A DNA stretch of 64,000 nucleotides, taken from Cololabis saira. Lineage: Eukaryota; Chordata; Actinopteri; Beloniformes; Belonidae. The position numbers were made by a program, and so were the translations under genes. Below the pieces are notes generated by a model that saw nothing but the letters and a program-made list of their open reading frames with translations, searched no databases and was not told where the DNA came from. This document shows, piece after piece, positions 34,095-47,125 of this stretch (positions are counted from its first letter, which is position 1; every line of letters begins with the position of its first letter). The stretch lies in the NCBI RefSeq assembly GCF_033807715.1, contig NC_084596.1, forward strand, positions 38,480,958 through 38,544,957. Reading direction: 5' to 3'.

Positions 34095-36384
34095 TGCTCT
34101 GCATCTCCATGTTGCAAATGGGCGGAGCTAGCAAGAAGCTGAAACTGTTCTGTCACTAAAAGTCGCTATTTTAGCTTGATTGCCTTAGCTTATGCTAAGC
34201 TGCGGAGTAAGTTCATAATATTATGCATTTGTTCGTCCTAAACAAAACTGACCAAAACTACCTCATATGAAGAGTCGCTACAGGAACTACCAGAGTTGAA
34301 ATGAGAACTGACAGAACTTCGCTTGGAAAGGTGGAGCAGTTTGTTTTTTACACAATCATATGATGAAATTTACAAATAAATGAGAAGAGCTGGAAGGATA
34401 AGAATTCCTTTCAGGCGTGACATAACATTTCATGCATTCTATTCAGACATGAAAGTGTAAAGACTGACTGAATACCAAAACATTTATGAAGACACTGATC
34501 TTTTTATAGTTAGAGAGATTTACAGCAGGAGAAGTAGAAACATGGTTCTGTTATTCACACGCTCCCAATCTACATGGAGATTAATTTCAGCTCCTTACCG
34601 GCTGCTGAACAGTATTGATACATGCATCCTTTTTTTCAGACTTCATCAGGATTAAAATGCTTCTACTTGAAAGAAAATGATTGAGATATAAAGTGCATCT
34701 CCTGGCTTGGATGATAAATACCTCTGAGTCATTGTACTGTTTGTTATGGGATAAATCTTGTGCTAGTAGGAAGTGGATTTTAATTGTTTATATCTGAATC
34801 GTTTGATCTGAACCTGAATTGATTGATTTGAATAATTGCTTTTAAAATCTGAATCTGAATGGACTCATTTAAAATTGAATCTATTGATTTGATAAAATAA
34901 AAACTGTATTTAATTTTATTGAAAAATTCAGCTCCCTAAATTCGTTCTCACTTTTCAGTTTCACTTGTCTTTATTCAAATTCCGTTTTTCTATTCAATTG
35001 TTTGTTGTCTATACCTGGCGTAAACACCTGGAGTGAGTGATGTCCGGCAACAAACAGCCCAATGCTAAGGTTTTTGAAAAAATAAATAAAAGATATCCCA
35101 ACATGTATGACAGGAAGAGTAATGTATGTATTAAAATTATGTTTGCCAAGGCAGCTCCTTGTGTGTCGCCTCTTGAGGCTCAAAGAAAACCACGTGCGTG
35201 ATATTACAGCATAAACAGTCTGCCAGCTTTAGCAGCAGCGGCTGATAGCTCGTGTTTCATCCTATACAAGTAATTATTGGAAATCCGATGTGCCCAGTGG
35301 TGTCCTGGCATACAGGGACAAACCCTGGTGGGCCATGCGATCGTGTCAGATGGACAGATATTCACAAAACTCTCACTTCTGCGGTCAATAACTCCTAAAT
35401 AAAGAGATGTAACAGCATTACTTCATCAACTATCTTATCTTCAGGCATGGCTGCAGGAAGTGCTGCTCATTTCAAAATGCCCTCTGTTATGACAAGGAAA
35501 TTAATTAAATAAGAAACTAATTTCAGTCTCTCAACTCATGCAACATTTGCCTTTGATTACTTTAAATATAACTCTGAAGTATGTCCTGTTATTTTTGGAA
35601 ACTTAGCTGTACAATACAACACAGTTAACAAATGTTAACTGCGGCCTAGGTTTCAGAACAATTACTGTACACGACTTTTATTTATCTGTTTACACAATTT
35701 AACTGAAGAGAGATACAGTGAGTGGTTTGCCTCTGATAGGAGAGAAACACATTATGTGTTGTATATTTACTGGAAATGTGTATCTAAGATTAAATGGAAC
35801 TGTCCAACCAGAGACAAAGTTTTTGGTATCTGACACGTGTCATGATTTATAGTGTTCATCTGACAGACTGAGGAATATTGGAAACTAATGGCAAGTCAAT
35901 AGGATAACTCCAAAGATGGTCCTTCTGCAAGAGCAGCATCTCAAGGCTCCAGGACAGCTGCACGTTATTTATGTGACAGTCAGTAACATTTCCTGTGTGT
36001 CTACTGGTGTATCAATTGGATTTATTCATACTTACCCTCATACTGGGGGTGTATGGAATAATTAAAGCATCCCTTCACCAACTTGGATTTTATAAATTAT
36101 ATGTTCACTATAAATTGTGGTACATTACATAAAAGTACATGACCTTTTCATCAAAATAAGATGTCTTCCACTTTTCATTTGGGATAGGAGTTTCACTTGT
36201 ATTTCTGCATGTGGGGATACATTGAATACAATCATGCTGGACTGAAACTGTTGAGAGACAAAAGGAGTGACTATGAGAATTAGCAGGCGAAGGGGTTTGT
36301 CTACAGAAAGGCAGGAGGGGTTAACAGGCACTTTGATGGTGATCATCAGCTGAATAAGTTAAAACTGACTTTCAGCAGTAAGTG
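34095..36384. other. Unassigned AT-rich sequence
   Basis: No genes were seen. The patch at about 34790-34880 has repeated TGAATC/GATTTGA words suggesting an old degenerate repeat, but it cannot be delimited. Confidence 0.45.
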
Positions 36385-36535
36385 TGGTTGTTGGTCTGTG
36401 TATGTGGCGCTGTAATAGACTTGAGACCTGTCTGGGGTGGACCCCTGCCTTTCACCCGGAGAGAGCTGGGATAGGCTCCAGCAGACTCCAGTGACCCTGA
36501 AAAGGCAGACGCGGATATATATATATAATTGATGG
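36385..36535 (+). repeat. Partial copy of the ATGGATGG-tailed dispersed repeat
   Basis: It has TAATAGACTTGAGACCTGTC, then GGTGGACCCCTGCCTTTCAC, AGCTGGGATAGGCTCCAGCA and CAGTGACCCTGAAAAGG. These match the second half of the repeat at 20575-20905. The end has degenerated into a TA run and TTGATGG. Confidence 0.75.
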
Positions 36536-39500
36536 CTTTTTGGCTGGCTGGCCTTCCGCTTCAGGCACACATGAAAATGAGCAAGACAGCCATCATATGA
36601 TGCTTCTTTTCCCCTTCAATTCACAGACCTCCAAACACATAATTCTTGAGAAGAGCAGGCAAAATCGTAAAAAAGTAAAAAATTAAAACAACAAAGCTTT
36701 TACATGATATTACAATTCGATTTTTATTTACATTACGGATTACTTATTCAACATCAAATCCTGACCAAAAGGACTGCATTTTGGTTGATGTTAAACAACT
36801 GCAGGACCAGCCGTCTATTAAGATCCAGAACTAAAGAGGAAACAGCTCTACTTAAATTCAGCAAAAAAACAAAAAAAATCTTTTAAACTTTTAAGATGAA
36901 ATTTCTTTCATCTATTGGACAATCCAATATTTATTCAACATCCATTAAGTGGTTTCAGGAAATTATCTCAGCCTTGACAGGCCTTCCTATCTGGGGAAAC
37001 TGACTGAAGTTATGAACTGAACAGTAGTTTAAGTATTTCCTAAACTAAACACTAATCCTGTTTTCTTAATAAAAGAACTGAATTATATTGATCAGGCGTA
37101 TATTCTCCAAAACTATCATTGCTAACTACATTTGCAATTAAAGTAGTAGAGGGCACGCAGGTACAATGCAAGTGTTTTCTGAAACCATAGTGTGAAGGAT
37201 GGAGGTAACGTGTCAGGTGGGACAGCTATGAGTACCTGCCCTCTAACAACAGCCCGTATGAGCACCGAATGCTAGGGAGGAAACAACAACCAGGACACAA
37301 GACAGAGAGAGAACACAGTCTCAATTAAATATATTTTTGATAACAATAAAAAACAGTTGCTAATAAAGCTGTCTTAAAAACCAAAAGAATTCAAAAAAGT
37401 GTCTCTGTAGTAAAATACAAAATCCAAGGGTTAAAAGGCATTTGAAAAGTAAGAAGTCTCGATAAAATTCAATCTTTTAAGGGGTACCCCACACTAAAGT
37501 CTGATGGCCGCCTGATGCCACATCACAGATCCCCCTAATCACTCTTTTCCAGCTAGTGCTTCCCACACCAAGGCCCATTCAGTCCTCAGGCAGAAACAGA
37601 TGGTGGCAATACTTTACCCCATGATTCCCGAGTCCCAATCCCGGATACTAAACCTCAGTTTGAAAGCATCATAGTGCTCACATGCTTGGGCCTGGGCCCC
37701 AGCTTCTGCCAAACAATTTCTTCTCTGGCCTCTGCTGTTTCATATCAGTTTCCTTTTTCAATTTTCAATTTTCAACGATTCAATTCTTAATCAATTCCCT
37801 TATCAATTGTTTTATTTTTATGATGTGATTTTATAAATAATATTGTTGTGGTGGTTATGTGATTGCTATATAAATAACTTATAAACTAAACCTATAGTGT
37901 GACATGTTGTGTATTTATACAGAACGTTACGATGTTTTAATGCTCCAGTGAATTTCTCACTGCCAAAGTCAAATCAAACACATGTGGAAACTTTGTCCTT
38001 CAGAATATGGTGGTTCAAACAAACATAGTCCAAACTTACATAGCACACCAGTTTTCAAGAAACAAACTAAAACTAATTCACCTCTGAAATCTGACTAATG
38101 TTTACTAACTAACTAACAGTAATGTGTACAAGAAATGTATCCCTGGATTGTGTGGGTTTTTTTGTTTTTATTATATTTTATTACTCCATAATCAGGTGTA
38201 TTATGAATGAATGGTTTTTGTTTGATCTAAACTTGGCCAAACTCCTTCTAATGGTATGTTTTGGTAGTTGTAATATTTGTATGAACTAGTTTCTGTCGTC
38301 TGTAATACATGCACAGGGATGTTGTGTGTTTAAAAAAAGTTTATAAGACACTTGGTCAAAGGAACGCTGATATTGTGCACCTGTTTTTATTTAACTTTGT
38401 GAAAATTATATCTGCAGTTCAGCACAGAAGATACACGAACACGATCTTCAGCGTTAGCTCACAACCACACGTATGCAGCTTTGACAGTCCCGTCTGACCT
38501 GTCTCACCTTCTTTGAAATCATGATTAATGTGCTTATGACACCAAAAAAATATGTTCACATGGAAGGCAGCTCACAAATGACAAGGACCTCAACAGTCCA
38601 TATTGGGTGGATCAGTGATTAACATGACCTCAGCAATTCACAATATTGATTTCACCATATTTAAATTGCCTGGAACTCTCCATCAGTAAACAGAAAAAGT
38701 CTGATGCCATAAACATCATAAACGTCCAACGACTGCCTCCTTCAGGACTTATGATTACCATCAGCTGTATAACAGAGAACTATATTGTTAAATGTAAAGC
38801 TTTTAGGCGAGAATATTGTTCAATTATATCCTTTTCCTTATCTGTACATGAAAATTAACATATTTCATGTTGTCTTCAGTACAGTCTAGGCATTGATTTT
38901 TAGGTCATTCATATTGATCTTTAAATGGAAGATAAAAAAGGCCACTGCCTGGACATCATCTGGCCAGTCAGCAGTGTCTTCTCTCATTACAAGGTCTGGA
39001 AATACAATCCACATTTCGTGCCACTTGTCAGCAGGAGTAGTGGAAGCAGATTTGGACCGGATATGCTAATTTTAGAAATGCGCAGACCCTGTACATCTGA
39101 AATTACTGAAGCCTTGGTTCTATGTTCATATAGAATCAGGAAATGCAGTGAGGTATTGTGGGGTTTTGTCATTTATAATGAAAGGAGAATTCAGGTTAAT
39201 TGAATTGGGCTGGGTGGTATAGTAACATTTTAATTTGTGTCGATATCACCCAAAACTAAACAGTAAATCAGACATTACCATTTATGTGAATAAAATCTGA
39301 TCCTGTTAAACCTGTAAAACCATTGGAATAGATGTTTTTCCCCTCACTCACAGCCTCAAAATGTATACTTGTCAACTGTAAGATGACCTGCAGACCCATT
39401 TAAAACCTCTAACCTCCAACTTAATATTGTTGTTTGCGCATTTATATCAAACAAAAATTAATTGTTATAGTGTGATTACATTAGATAAACAGTGGCTACG

Positions 39501-40971
39501 TACCATTGCAGACAGTTGCCAGACTGTCCCCATTAACCCAATCAGTCAGCTCCCCTCCCTTACCTTTGTCTGCCCCGAATAGCAGCAGCCTAAGCTGCAC
39601 ATGTGAACAACAATTACAATTTCAAGGTCATTTTGATGAAAGATCTCACTAAAATCTTTTAACAACTATGTATGAATGATTTATGTATTGTTTAAAGTGT
39701 ATTATTAATCATCTGTATGTTGTTTGCTAATTCTGGCTCATTGTGCCAACTAATAACATAAATTAAACCTTGTTATGATAATATCAGCTACTGAACAAAT
39801 TCCTGAAGCAAGATTTCTGTGGTTTGATTTCACATTGTCTATCCATAGCAGCATCCTCTGAGTACACCCCCCCTTTATAATTTGGGCATGGCACAGCACT
39901 GTTATAAATATGTCTCATACACTGAGCCCTACCCACAGATACTGGTACATGTGGATTTGTTTACCAGCTAAAGCTCACTATAACCAACCAATCCTACAGA
40001 ATCAACATGTCAACATTTTAACAGCAGCAGGTGGTGAAAGCTCAGCTTTGAATGCAGCAACATAGTTTGCTGTAATATAGCCTATGTGGAGTATCTCTGC
40101 AAATAAACACGCATCCTCTGAAATGCTTTTGCAACGCTGCAGTCAAGTTACACAAAAGAACTCCACACAGCTCATGAAAGCAATGTAACTCAATAAAAAC
40201 TGAACAAAAGAATAAGAAGACACCTGACTAACAAATTTAAACATGAGGACACCTCTACAGACCTTGTGCTAATGGACAAAGATAGGCTAGTGTGCTCAAT
40301 TGACTTAGAACTTTCCTGACTCACCGTAGCCTACACGGCATGACGGACACAAGCTGTCTGTCAAGTTGTTGGCCATTTACTGACACACTTAGGTGTCGGG
40401 ACTTAACTCTTGGTAGGATGTAGCATGTTTGCAAGATGTCAAACAATTGACAAAACAGGCAAAGACACAACAACAGAGCCAGCAACTTCATAGCCACATC
40501 AAAACTAGAAAGCACACCGACTTAACAAAGCAAGCCAGCTACTGATAATAAGATCTTATTTACTTGTCCAGCTAGAAAATGACAAGTTCAGTGTCGGTCT
40601 TGAGTCCCATTTCTTCTCAGAGATTGCACCAAAGAGTAAAAGGCATTCCAGGATTTACCTTTCTTTGTTCAATCACTCTGTAAAGACTAAAGACCAGTCT
40701 AAGATATTTTCTTCCACTTCCTCTGACCTGGCCCTCTTTGGTTTATTTGACACCTCTGCCATGATTAGCATATTGAGAACAGTAAGCCAGCTAGCTTCTG
40801 TCAAACAGAGCTTGTTAAACAGAGGCGTAGGTCTTGGTGTGAGATGCAATTTCTGTAACTTGATGGATGTTCTTGCTTGAGTGATCCAGGCTGGACCACA
40901 AAGTTACATAATCCAGTTCCAGGCCAACCAGGCACATTGTCTCAGCGGGAGGGGTCCCCTTCACCTGAATA
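36536..40971. other. Unassigned AT-rich sequence
   Basis: About 4.4 kb without recognised coding exons or complete elements. A segment at about 37170-37700 is locally less AT-rich with a TCTCAATTAAATATATTTTT word, possibly an eroded LTR-type repeat. At about 39205-39260 a GGGCTGGGTGGTATAG word followed by CGATATCACCC recalls hAT ends but cannot be paired. Confidence 0.4.
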
Positions 40972-41040
40972 TACAGTGGGGCAAAAAAGTATTTAGTCAG
41001 CCACCAATTGTGCATGTGTAATGTAACATTTCCACCTTAA

Positions 41041-42327
41041 TATCATATTTCCAGAGTCATTGTGATGGTACATCAACTTCCAACAGGTTTAATGACACCT
41101 CTGTCATGGTCTGGGGGGGTCTGTATCACCTTCACTGGCACTATGTAACTTTGAGGAGCATGGTAGGAACCCTGCCACACTAAAAAACTACAAATTTGTA
41201 CGGCTTTGACTGCTTTACGGCATACGTCACTTCCCCCTCCTTCCCGATTCATAGTCGAGACGAAAATGGGCGGGGCTTGGAGCGTAGCTCCGCAGAATCT
41301 GGTAACCCGTTGCTGTGTTGTGGCTGCAGCAGCTCCACACAACAGACGTGGGGAAAAGATCACTAATGGTTTAACTTTTCACCGCTTTCCTGCTCGGAGG
41401 CAGAACCACGGAGGCCGGCCAAGTATCTTAGATAACAAAGTAAAAGAGTAAAAGAGTCGTCGGCTCGGTTGGATCGTGGCTGTAACGACCAAACATAATG
41501 TTCCTCAGTAAACAAACAAACATGCACAAAGACGGGCGTCGGATCAAAACACGGGTTTATTAAAGCACAAACAAACACTCACAGACCGGGGTCGGATCAT
41601 TCAAACGGGTTTTATTCCCCACTACTCCAGCTAAACGCAGTTGCTGGCCAGCTCTCTGCGGTGCGATTAATTTTGTTGAGGAAAAAATATTAACTATTTG
41701 ATTTGTAGCTGCAGAGGAAAAAAATAATCTCACGAGGAAAAAAAAAATATTGCTCACGCCTCGGAGCCTCTTCAGCATTATATAGCAGTCAAAAAAAAGG
41801 AAAGAAAAGTAAGAGTAATACAAAACATGTACTGTATGTTGTACTATTAAACTAATTTATTGAAACACATGGCGAGTCAAACATTTACCAAAGCAGCTGC
41901 CAAACACTCCTAAACAAGGTAGTAAGATGTGGGTTGTGCAGAACTGCGGCAGTATCCCTTCTAAAGAGTGGCGCTCCGACCAAGAGCTCCATTCTTTAGT
42001 AGGGATTTCATATGGATCCAGACCGTTAATAATCATTATTTTCTCCATATACCGCTCCCTGGGCTTCCTTGTTTAAGGTATCCCGGTAAATTCCAGTTCC
42101 TTTCCAGCAGTTTAACATCTTTTTTTTTTGCGTTCCGTCTGTTCACTTGGTGAAACAGAAAAGCGTCCCGTCTTCTCTCAAAACAAATGCATGCGAGGGG
42201 ACAGGAGTTTTCCGGCAGTATGCGCTGGTGCTCATGGGAAACGTAGTGTTCTTTCTGGCAAAGCACTACCGCTTTTGTCCAAAAGATGCCGCCAAACTCA
42301 GAAAAGCTGAAAGTTACGTTGTGCTGC
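41041..42327. mobile_element. Insertion splitting the Tc1 left end (probable TTAA-target element)
   Basis: This DNA separates the two Tc1 parts. Its right end reads GAAAGTTACGTTGTGCTGCT followed by TTAA, and TTAA also occurs at the left junction (about 41037). Near 41138 the word GGCACTATGTAACTTT resembles the complement of the right end, so the actual element may start there. The right 200 bp recur at 59690-59880, showing that it is a dispersed family. Two similar GGTCGGATCA...ACGGGTTT(T)ATT blocks at 41525 and 41579 form a short internal repeat. No transposase was recognised. Confidence 0.5.
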
Positions 42328-42657
42328 TTTAAAAAGATGAGAGAGGCCTGTACTTTTCATCATAGGTAACTTCAACTATGAGAGACAGAATGACAAAATG
42401 ACAAAATGGGGGGAAAGAATCCAGGAAATCACATTGTAGGATTTTTACTGAATGAATTGGTAAATCCCTCGGTAAAATAAGTATTTGGTCGCCTACAAAC
42501 AAGCAAGATTTCTGGCTTTCACAGACATGTAACTTCTTCTTTAAGAGGCTCTTCTGTCCTCCACTCGTTACCTGTATTAATGGCACCTGTTTTAACTCCT
42601 TATCAGTATAAAAGACACCTGTCCACAACCTCAAACAGTCACACTCCAAACTCCACT

Positions 42658-43212
42658 ATGGCCAAGACCACAGAGCTGTCAAAGGACGTGAGAAACAAAA
42701 TTGTAGACCTGCACCAACCTGGGAAGACTGAATCCGCAACAGGTAAGCAGCTTGGTGTGAAGAAATCAACTGTGGGAGCAATTATTAGAAAATGGAAGAC
42801 ATACAAGACCGCTGATAATCTCCCTCGATCTGGGGCTCCACGCAGGATCTCACCCTGTGGGGTAAAAATGATCACAAGAACGGTGAGTAAAAATCCCAGA
42901 ACCACACGGGGGACCTAGTGAATGACCTGCAGAGAGCTGGGACCAAAGTAACAAAGGTACCATCAGTAACACACTACGCCGCCAGGGACTCAGATCCTGC
43001 AGAGCCAGACGTTCCCCCTGCTAAAGCCAGTACATGTCCAGGCCCGTCTGAAGTTTGTTAGATTGCATTTGATGATGCAGAAGAGGATTGGGAGAATGTT
43101 ATATGGTCAGTTGAACCAAAATAGAACTTTTTGGTAGAAACACAACTTGTCGTGTTCGGAGGAGAAAGAAAGCTGAGTTGCATTCAAAGAACACCATACC
43201 TACTGTGAAGCA
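42658..43212 (+). pseudogene. Tc1-like transposase, broken
   Basis: The frame starts [20 protein letters not shown]. Its N-terminal ~85 residues form the paired-type helix-turn-helix domain, with [19 protein letters not shown] as the recognition part and '[10 protein letters not shown]' as the linker, and they bind the terminal repeats. A frameshift near 42910 ends this frame. Recognisable DDE-domain sequence continues in another frame with DWENVIWSVEPK. There the first catalytic Asp of the usual WSDETK motif is replaced by Val, and a stop follows. The remaining DDE residues are lost by truncation. It is not functional. Confidence 0.85.
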
Positions 43213-43370
43213 TCTAATATGTTTACCATCGTCATTTCCAGGCAACTCTGATTCGCTAGTCAAGGGCTAGCACTCCACCAATCAGATTGGTCATAGAGGC
43301 CGATGGCTAGTGGCCGATTCTACATGTCCAATCGGCCAAAATGAACGCAGACGCTGATGGACGACTGTAC

Positions 43371-43462
43371 GGGGCACACCAACCCGACTCGAGTCACGGA
43401 CATCGCCCAACTGCTAGACGGCGTCTGACCGCCAATTATCGGGTTGGTGTGTCCCGGCCTCA
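43371..43462. repeat. Hairpin-forming MITE-like repeat
   Basis: GGGCACACCAACCCGA at 43372 is mirrored by TCGGGTTGGTGTGTCCC at 43440, with a loop of about 50 bp. The adjoining 43290-43340 also has AGGCCGATGGC/AATCGGCC inverted words, so the element probably extends left to about 43240. It lies between a truncated Tc1 and a LINE fossil. The edges were not fixed by a TSD. Confidence 0.55.
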
Positions 43463-43479
43463 ACAGCACCAGGAAGGAA

Positions 43480-44140
43480 AGACCTTCTATATATTTCCTT
43501 CACACATCAGGGGTAAAGGCAGTCTGTCACTGAATCTGCTCCACAGTTCTGTCAGGTCACCGTGCAGGGGTTGGGACTCATTGTCCTGCATGGATGACAC
43601 TTTAGCCAAGACTCTCCTGTCACCCCCATCTTTGAAAGAGTCCAGAGGGCAGCCCAGGACAGAGCTGGACAGTTTGATGTTGAGGTGAACCCCCAGGCAC
43701 TTATAAGAGTCCACCTGCTCAATGTCCATTCCCTGGATGTTCCCTGGTGAGGGGTGGGCAGAATGGCACGTGTGAAAATCCACCACCATCTCCTTGGTTT
43801 TCCCCGGGTTGATCAGGAGTTGGTTTCACTGACACTAGTCCACAAAGTTCTCCGTCAGTCCTCGGTACTCTGCGTCATCATCATCTCTGATGAGGTCAAT
43901 GATTGCAGAGTTGTCAGAGAACTTATGTACACAGCTGTCGGTGTTGTGTCTGAAGTCTGCTGTGTAGAAGGTGAAAGGACAGTCCTTTGGGGGGCATCCG
44001 CTGCTGGTGAGCAGGTCAGACCTGCCTCGCTTTTCCAGGTGAGAGAGGGCTCGATGTTGCAGGAACATAACAACGTCCTACACTCAACATTAAGATGGTA
44101 GGCAAACTGGAGTGGGTCCATGGAGGGGCCCACCTCAGAG
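43480..44140 (-). pseudogene. Rex1/CR1-like LINE reverse transcriptase with internal deletion
   Basis: On the minus strand the order is PLQFAY, LQHRALSHLEKRG, FTFYTADFRHNTDSCVHKF, SDNSAII and then VVDFHTCHSAHPSPGNIQG and YKCLGVHLNIKL. These are the palm motifs, in which SDNS stands where the catalytic Asp-Asp pair is expected, followed by the 'YLGV' motif. The frame then passes directly into SSVLGCPLDSFKDGGDRRV and a LINE C-terminal end, skipping the thumb region (about 60 residues in related elements). Other small deletions and frameshifts occur near 44020-44060. It is inactive. Confidence 0.75.
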
Positions 44141-44984
44141 TGGAGATGATTAAGGACTTACTTAATCAGAAGGAGAGCTAGTCTATGAGTGTGTAATATG
44201 TGCTTAATTCTTTCACTTCTCTACCTTACATTATAAACTACAGATACCTTTTCATTTTCCTCTCGCCTGCCCTGCACTTGCATTCATGCTAGTTCTTAGA
44301 TCTGCCACTAACTGAGCAGACTACGGTTAAGTACTCATTGTTTTCTGTATGACATTATCAGACTGAGGTTTGGGGCATTCAATGATGCACAACTTTCTCC
44401 TCTGTGATTATACAGCATTAATTCTTTAATATGAATTACTGAAGTATAAGAGAATTCTACCTAGAGCAAAGCATACCAACATTTAAACATACATTTTAAT
44501 AGCAGATATTGACATGAAATTGATTTTCCCACTCTTTTAGTCATTCCCCCATCCACCTTGAATAATGAGAATTATAAGTTTCTTCAATTGCACCATCAAT
44601 CAGGTGCCTTTGGTGTTGGGTTTAGCTGGTACAGGCACACTGCAACATCATTTCATCACCTTTACTTCAAAACATTTAAATGCTGTTTGAGTCAGAGTTT
44701 GTAATCAGAAAATGAGTCAGTGAAAGGGTTTTTACTTTTTATAGATGGCTTACACTGAAACTATGCATAAACAGCTATTTAGAAGTACCAACCATTAATA
44801 TACCATAAACTATGTATTCCAATAATGCTGTGTATTCATATTGATTCTGTATTTAGGGCGAGGAGGTTGATTTGCACATCAAGCAATACATTTCACAAGT
44901 CATGAAAAAACATTCCAAATTAAAAACAGTTTATGCGACTGCTTGTAAATTGATTTTATTTCTGTAGTAGACATTATTCAATTG
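44141..44984. other. Unassigned AT-rich sequence
   Basis: No recognisable element or exon was seen. Confidence 0.5.
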
Positions 44985-45060
44985 AGCTGAAGTTTATTTA
45001 TACAGCACCTTTCAAACACAAGTGGAACTCAAAGTGCTTTACAGATTAAAACAAAGCATA
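44985..45060 (-). repeat. L2-type LINE 3' tail fragment
   Basis: Read on the minus strand, CTGTAAAGCACTTTGAG is followed by AGGTGCTGTATAAATAAAC. This closely resembles the conserved 3' terminus of vertebrate L2 LINEs (AAAGCACTTTGAG...GCTATATAAATAAA). No ORF part is attached. Confidence 0.65.
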
Positions 45061-46955
45061 AAAAGGCAACAAATGACAAAAGTAAACACAGTTTACGACA
45101 ATGTTATAAAACAATGTATTTAACAAGTTTAGTATAATTATAACAAAAATAGACATTTTAATAATGAAATCAACCATAGGCTATTTCAAAAAGGAAAGTC
45201 TGAAGTTTAGACTTTAACATCATGAGCATTAGCATTATATGTCACGTTATATTGAAATAATTTCGTCAGTGTTTATATTAACCAGCTTCAAAATTATTAA
45301 ATTATTATGAAATTTATAAATGCGCTTTAAATAAAAATGCTGTGGGAAATTCGAGAGGTTTATGCTCATTCTTGAAAAAGTAGCTTCTATAACCAGTTCT
45401 CATATATACTCAGCATTCTCGATAGTTTGTGTTAAAATTCAGTCTGCATGGTCAAGAACGCTGACAAGACAAAGTAGGACCTTTAGGGCCTGCCAGAGTT
45501 GTTTGTACCACAGTCAGACAAGAGCTCATTAGCCTGTGGATGTTGGCTGCAGCTGGATTTTGGCATCCTTTTTTGCAGTATACAGCTGAACATTTTTGGA
45601 AAGTTAATAATGCATGAATAACTTAACCACCACTCAACACCATAACATAGTGCATGACATTTTTGAGGCTTAGCCTGTACATAGTCCTTAAAATTTAACA
45701 AGACACGTAACAATATTAGTACATCTCACGAAACTTTTCACTTGGACTCTGAATTGCTGTAAGGTGGATTTGACAAATAGATACCACTGTAAGGGTTTGA
45801 AATGGGAAAAAAAATGCTTGCTTTTTTTCATCTGTTTTAAATCATTTACCAATGTTGGTGGAGCACAGTAAAAGCCATAAAAGATGTTAACACTTTGCTT
45901 ATTTCCAGGTATGCTAATACTCTCCTCCCCTGCTGGAGCCCCAGTTGCACTAATGCACTGCAGAAACCACTACATGCTGCTGTTCATTAGCAAAAAATTA
46001 GCTGGGCAAGTATTTCTGGGCACTTGACCTAGCAGAATACGATGTGTTATACCAAATTACACTCACCCTGAATTCCTCTGGGGATGACTGATTTTGTTGC
46101 ACAACACAGTAATGGTGCTGACATGAGCAGAGGTGCAAAGTTTATCAGTACAATCCATCAAGTTGATTTTGTCCATGTGCTTGTTAGTAATTACAGTGTG
46201 ATGGCCTGATGCCTAAGCATGATCACTCCTTTGTCTTTATTCAACATGTCAGCTTGAGTGCACTGAAATAACCAACTGGCTCTGGATGCTCGAATCTCTC
46301 CCACAGGAATGAAATCAAATCACGCTTGAGCTTTCATGCTCACTTCCTGCCTTGTCTGTTTTACAATCAGCTTCCCATAGTGTGAATTAGTGCAATGGGA
46401 TAGAAATCATTCAGGACCACACTCTTTTTGACCTTTTATGAATTTTTCAACCCTACTGCTACAGTGGACATGAATGTATTAAAGTTGCACCCAATTCAGA
46501 TCCAACAAGCTAAAAGGATAAAGGCAACAACATGCTGTGGAGTCCCTCAGAAGTTAAATAAGACAAGCTTTAATGCCATTCTCCCCTGTCTCTTAAAGAA
46601 TAGAATTTAATAATAGTCACAACTGCTGCAGCTACGCTAACAATGACAATATAACTCTAATCAGTACACTCTACTCTCTGTCACATCTCACTCCCTTTCT
46701 CCAACTCCCAGCACGTTGCACAAGATATGTAGTTGCCATGTATAGTGGAAATCAACTGTTTGAATTGCACACAGAGAGTTTGTGACAAAAACACTTTAAA
46801 CAACCACAGAATGGGGCTGCCTAGCTGAATAAATCCAATTTAACTGATCTGTATGGTACAGAGAGATGGTGCAATAGCAATGAGAGCTTATAGGTTTTTT
46901 ACAGAGGGAGCGAAGAAATGTGCAAAGTGGCATCAGATGAAACCTCAAGACTTCT
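45061..46955. other. Unassigned AT-rich sequence
   Basis: About 1.9 kb with no recognised element. The part near 46080-46340 is repeat-free and compositionally even, but there is no direct evidence of function. Confidence 0.45.
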
Positions 46956-47125
46956 GGAGAGAGACCTGTGGAAAAAACAAGGAAAAAGTTGACATGTTTG
47001 GCCATGCTTTAGGAAAAAATTTATAATAAAATTAAAAAAAACACAGCATATCAGATCAAACACATTTACATAGTGGTGGAGGAGTGATGATTTGGGCTTC
47101 TTTAGAAACCACAGGACAAGACACT
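46956..47125 (+). pseudogene. Tc1-like transposase fossil interrupted by an L1-like LINE end
   Basis: AAAAGTTGACATGTTTGGCC corresponds to the Tc1 'KVEMFGH' segment, and GTGGTGGAGGAGTGATGATT with TGGGCTTCTTT corresponds to 'GGGGVMIWAS'. The match ends within ACCACAGGACAAGACACTT, where a GC-rich LINE 3' region starts. The piece between the two motifs is A-rich and degenerate. Confidence 0.6.

Larger units (their letters stand above)
40974..43212 (+). mobile_element. Tc1-like transposon, interrupted and 3'-truncated
   Basis: The left terminal repeat CAGTGGGGCAAAAAAGTATT (40974) follows a TA (40972-40973). It is the well-known start of a fish Tc1 family. The sequence is then broken by about 1.3 kb of other DNA, and the Tc1 resumes near 42331 (AAAAAGATGAGAGAGGCCTG). 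The internal spacer follows with a TATA-like TCAGTATAAAAGACACC at about 42603, then the transposase from 42658. The right half, including the C-terminal catalytic part and the right terminal repeat, is missing beyond about 43212. Confidence 0.85.

Noticed and set aside
38925..39203. 92-codon open frame
   Set aside because: No domain character or splice context; length is within chance for this amount of sequence.
43371..43457. Hairpin considered as an rho-independent terminator or microRNA precursor
   Set aside because: Eukaryotic repeat context and MITE-like adjacent inverted words make a transposon hairpin more likely; no U-tract or mature-miRNA pattern was seen.
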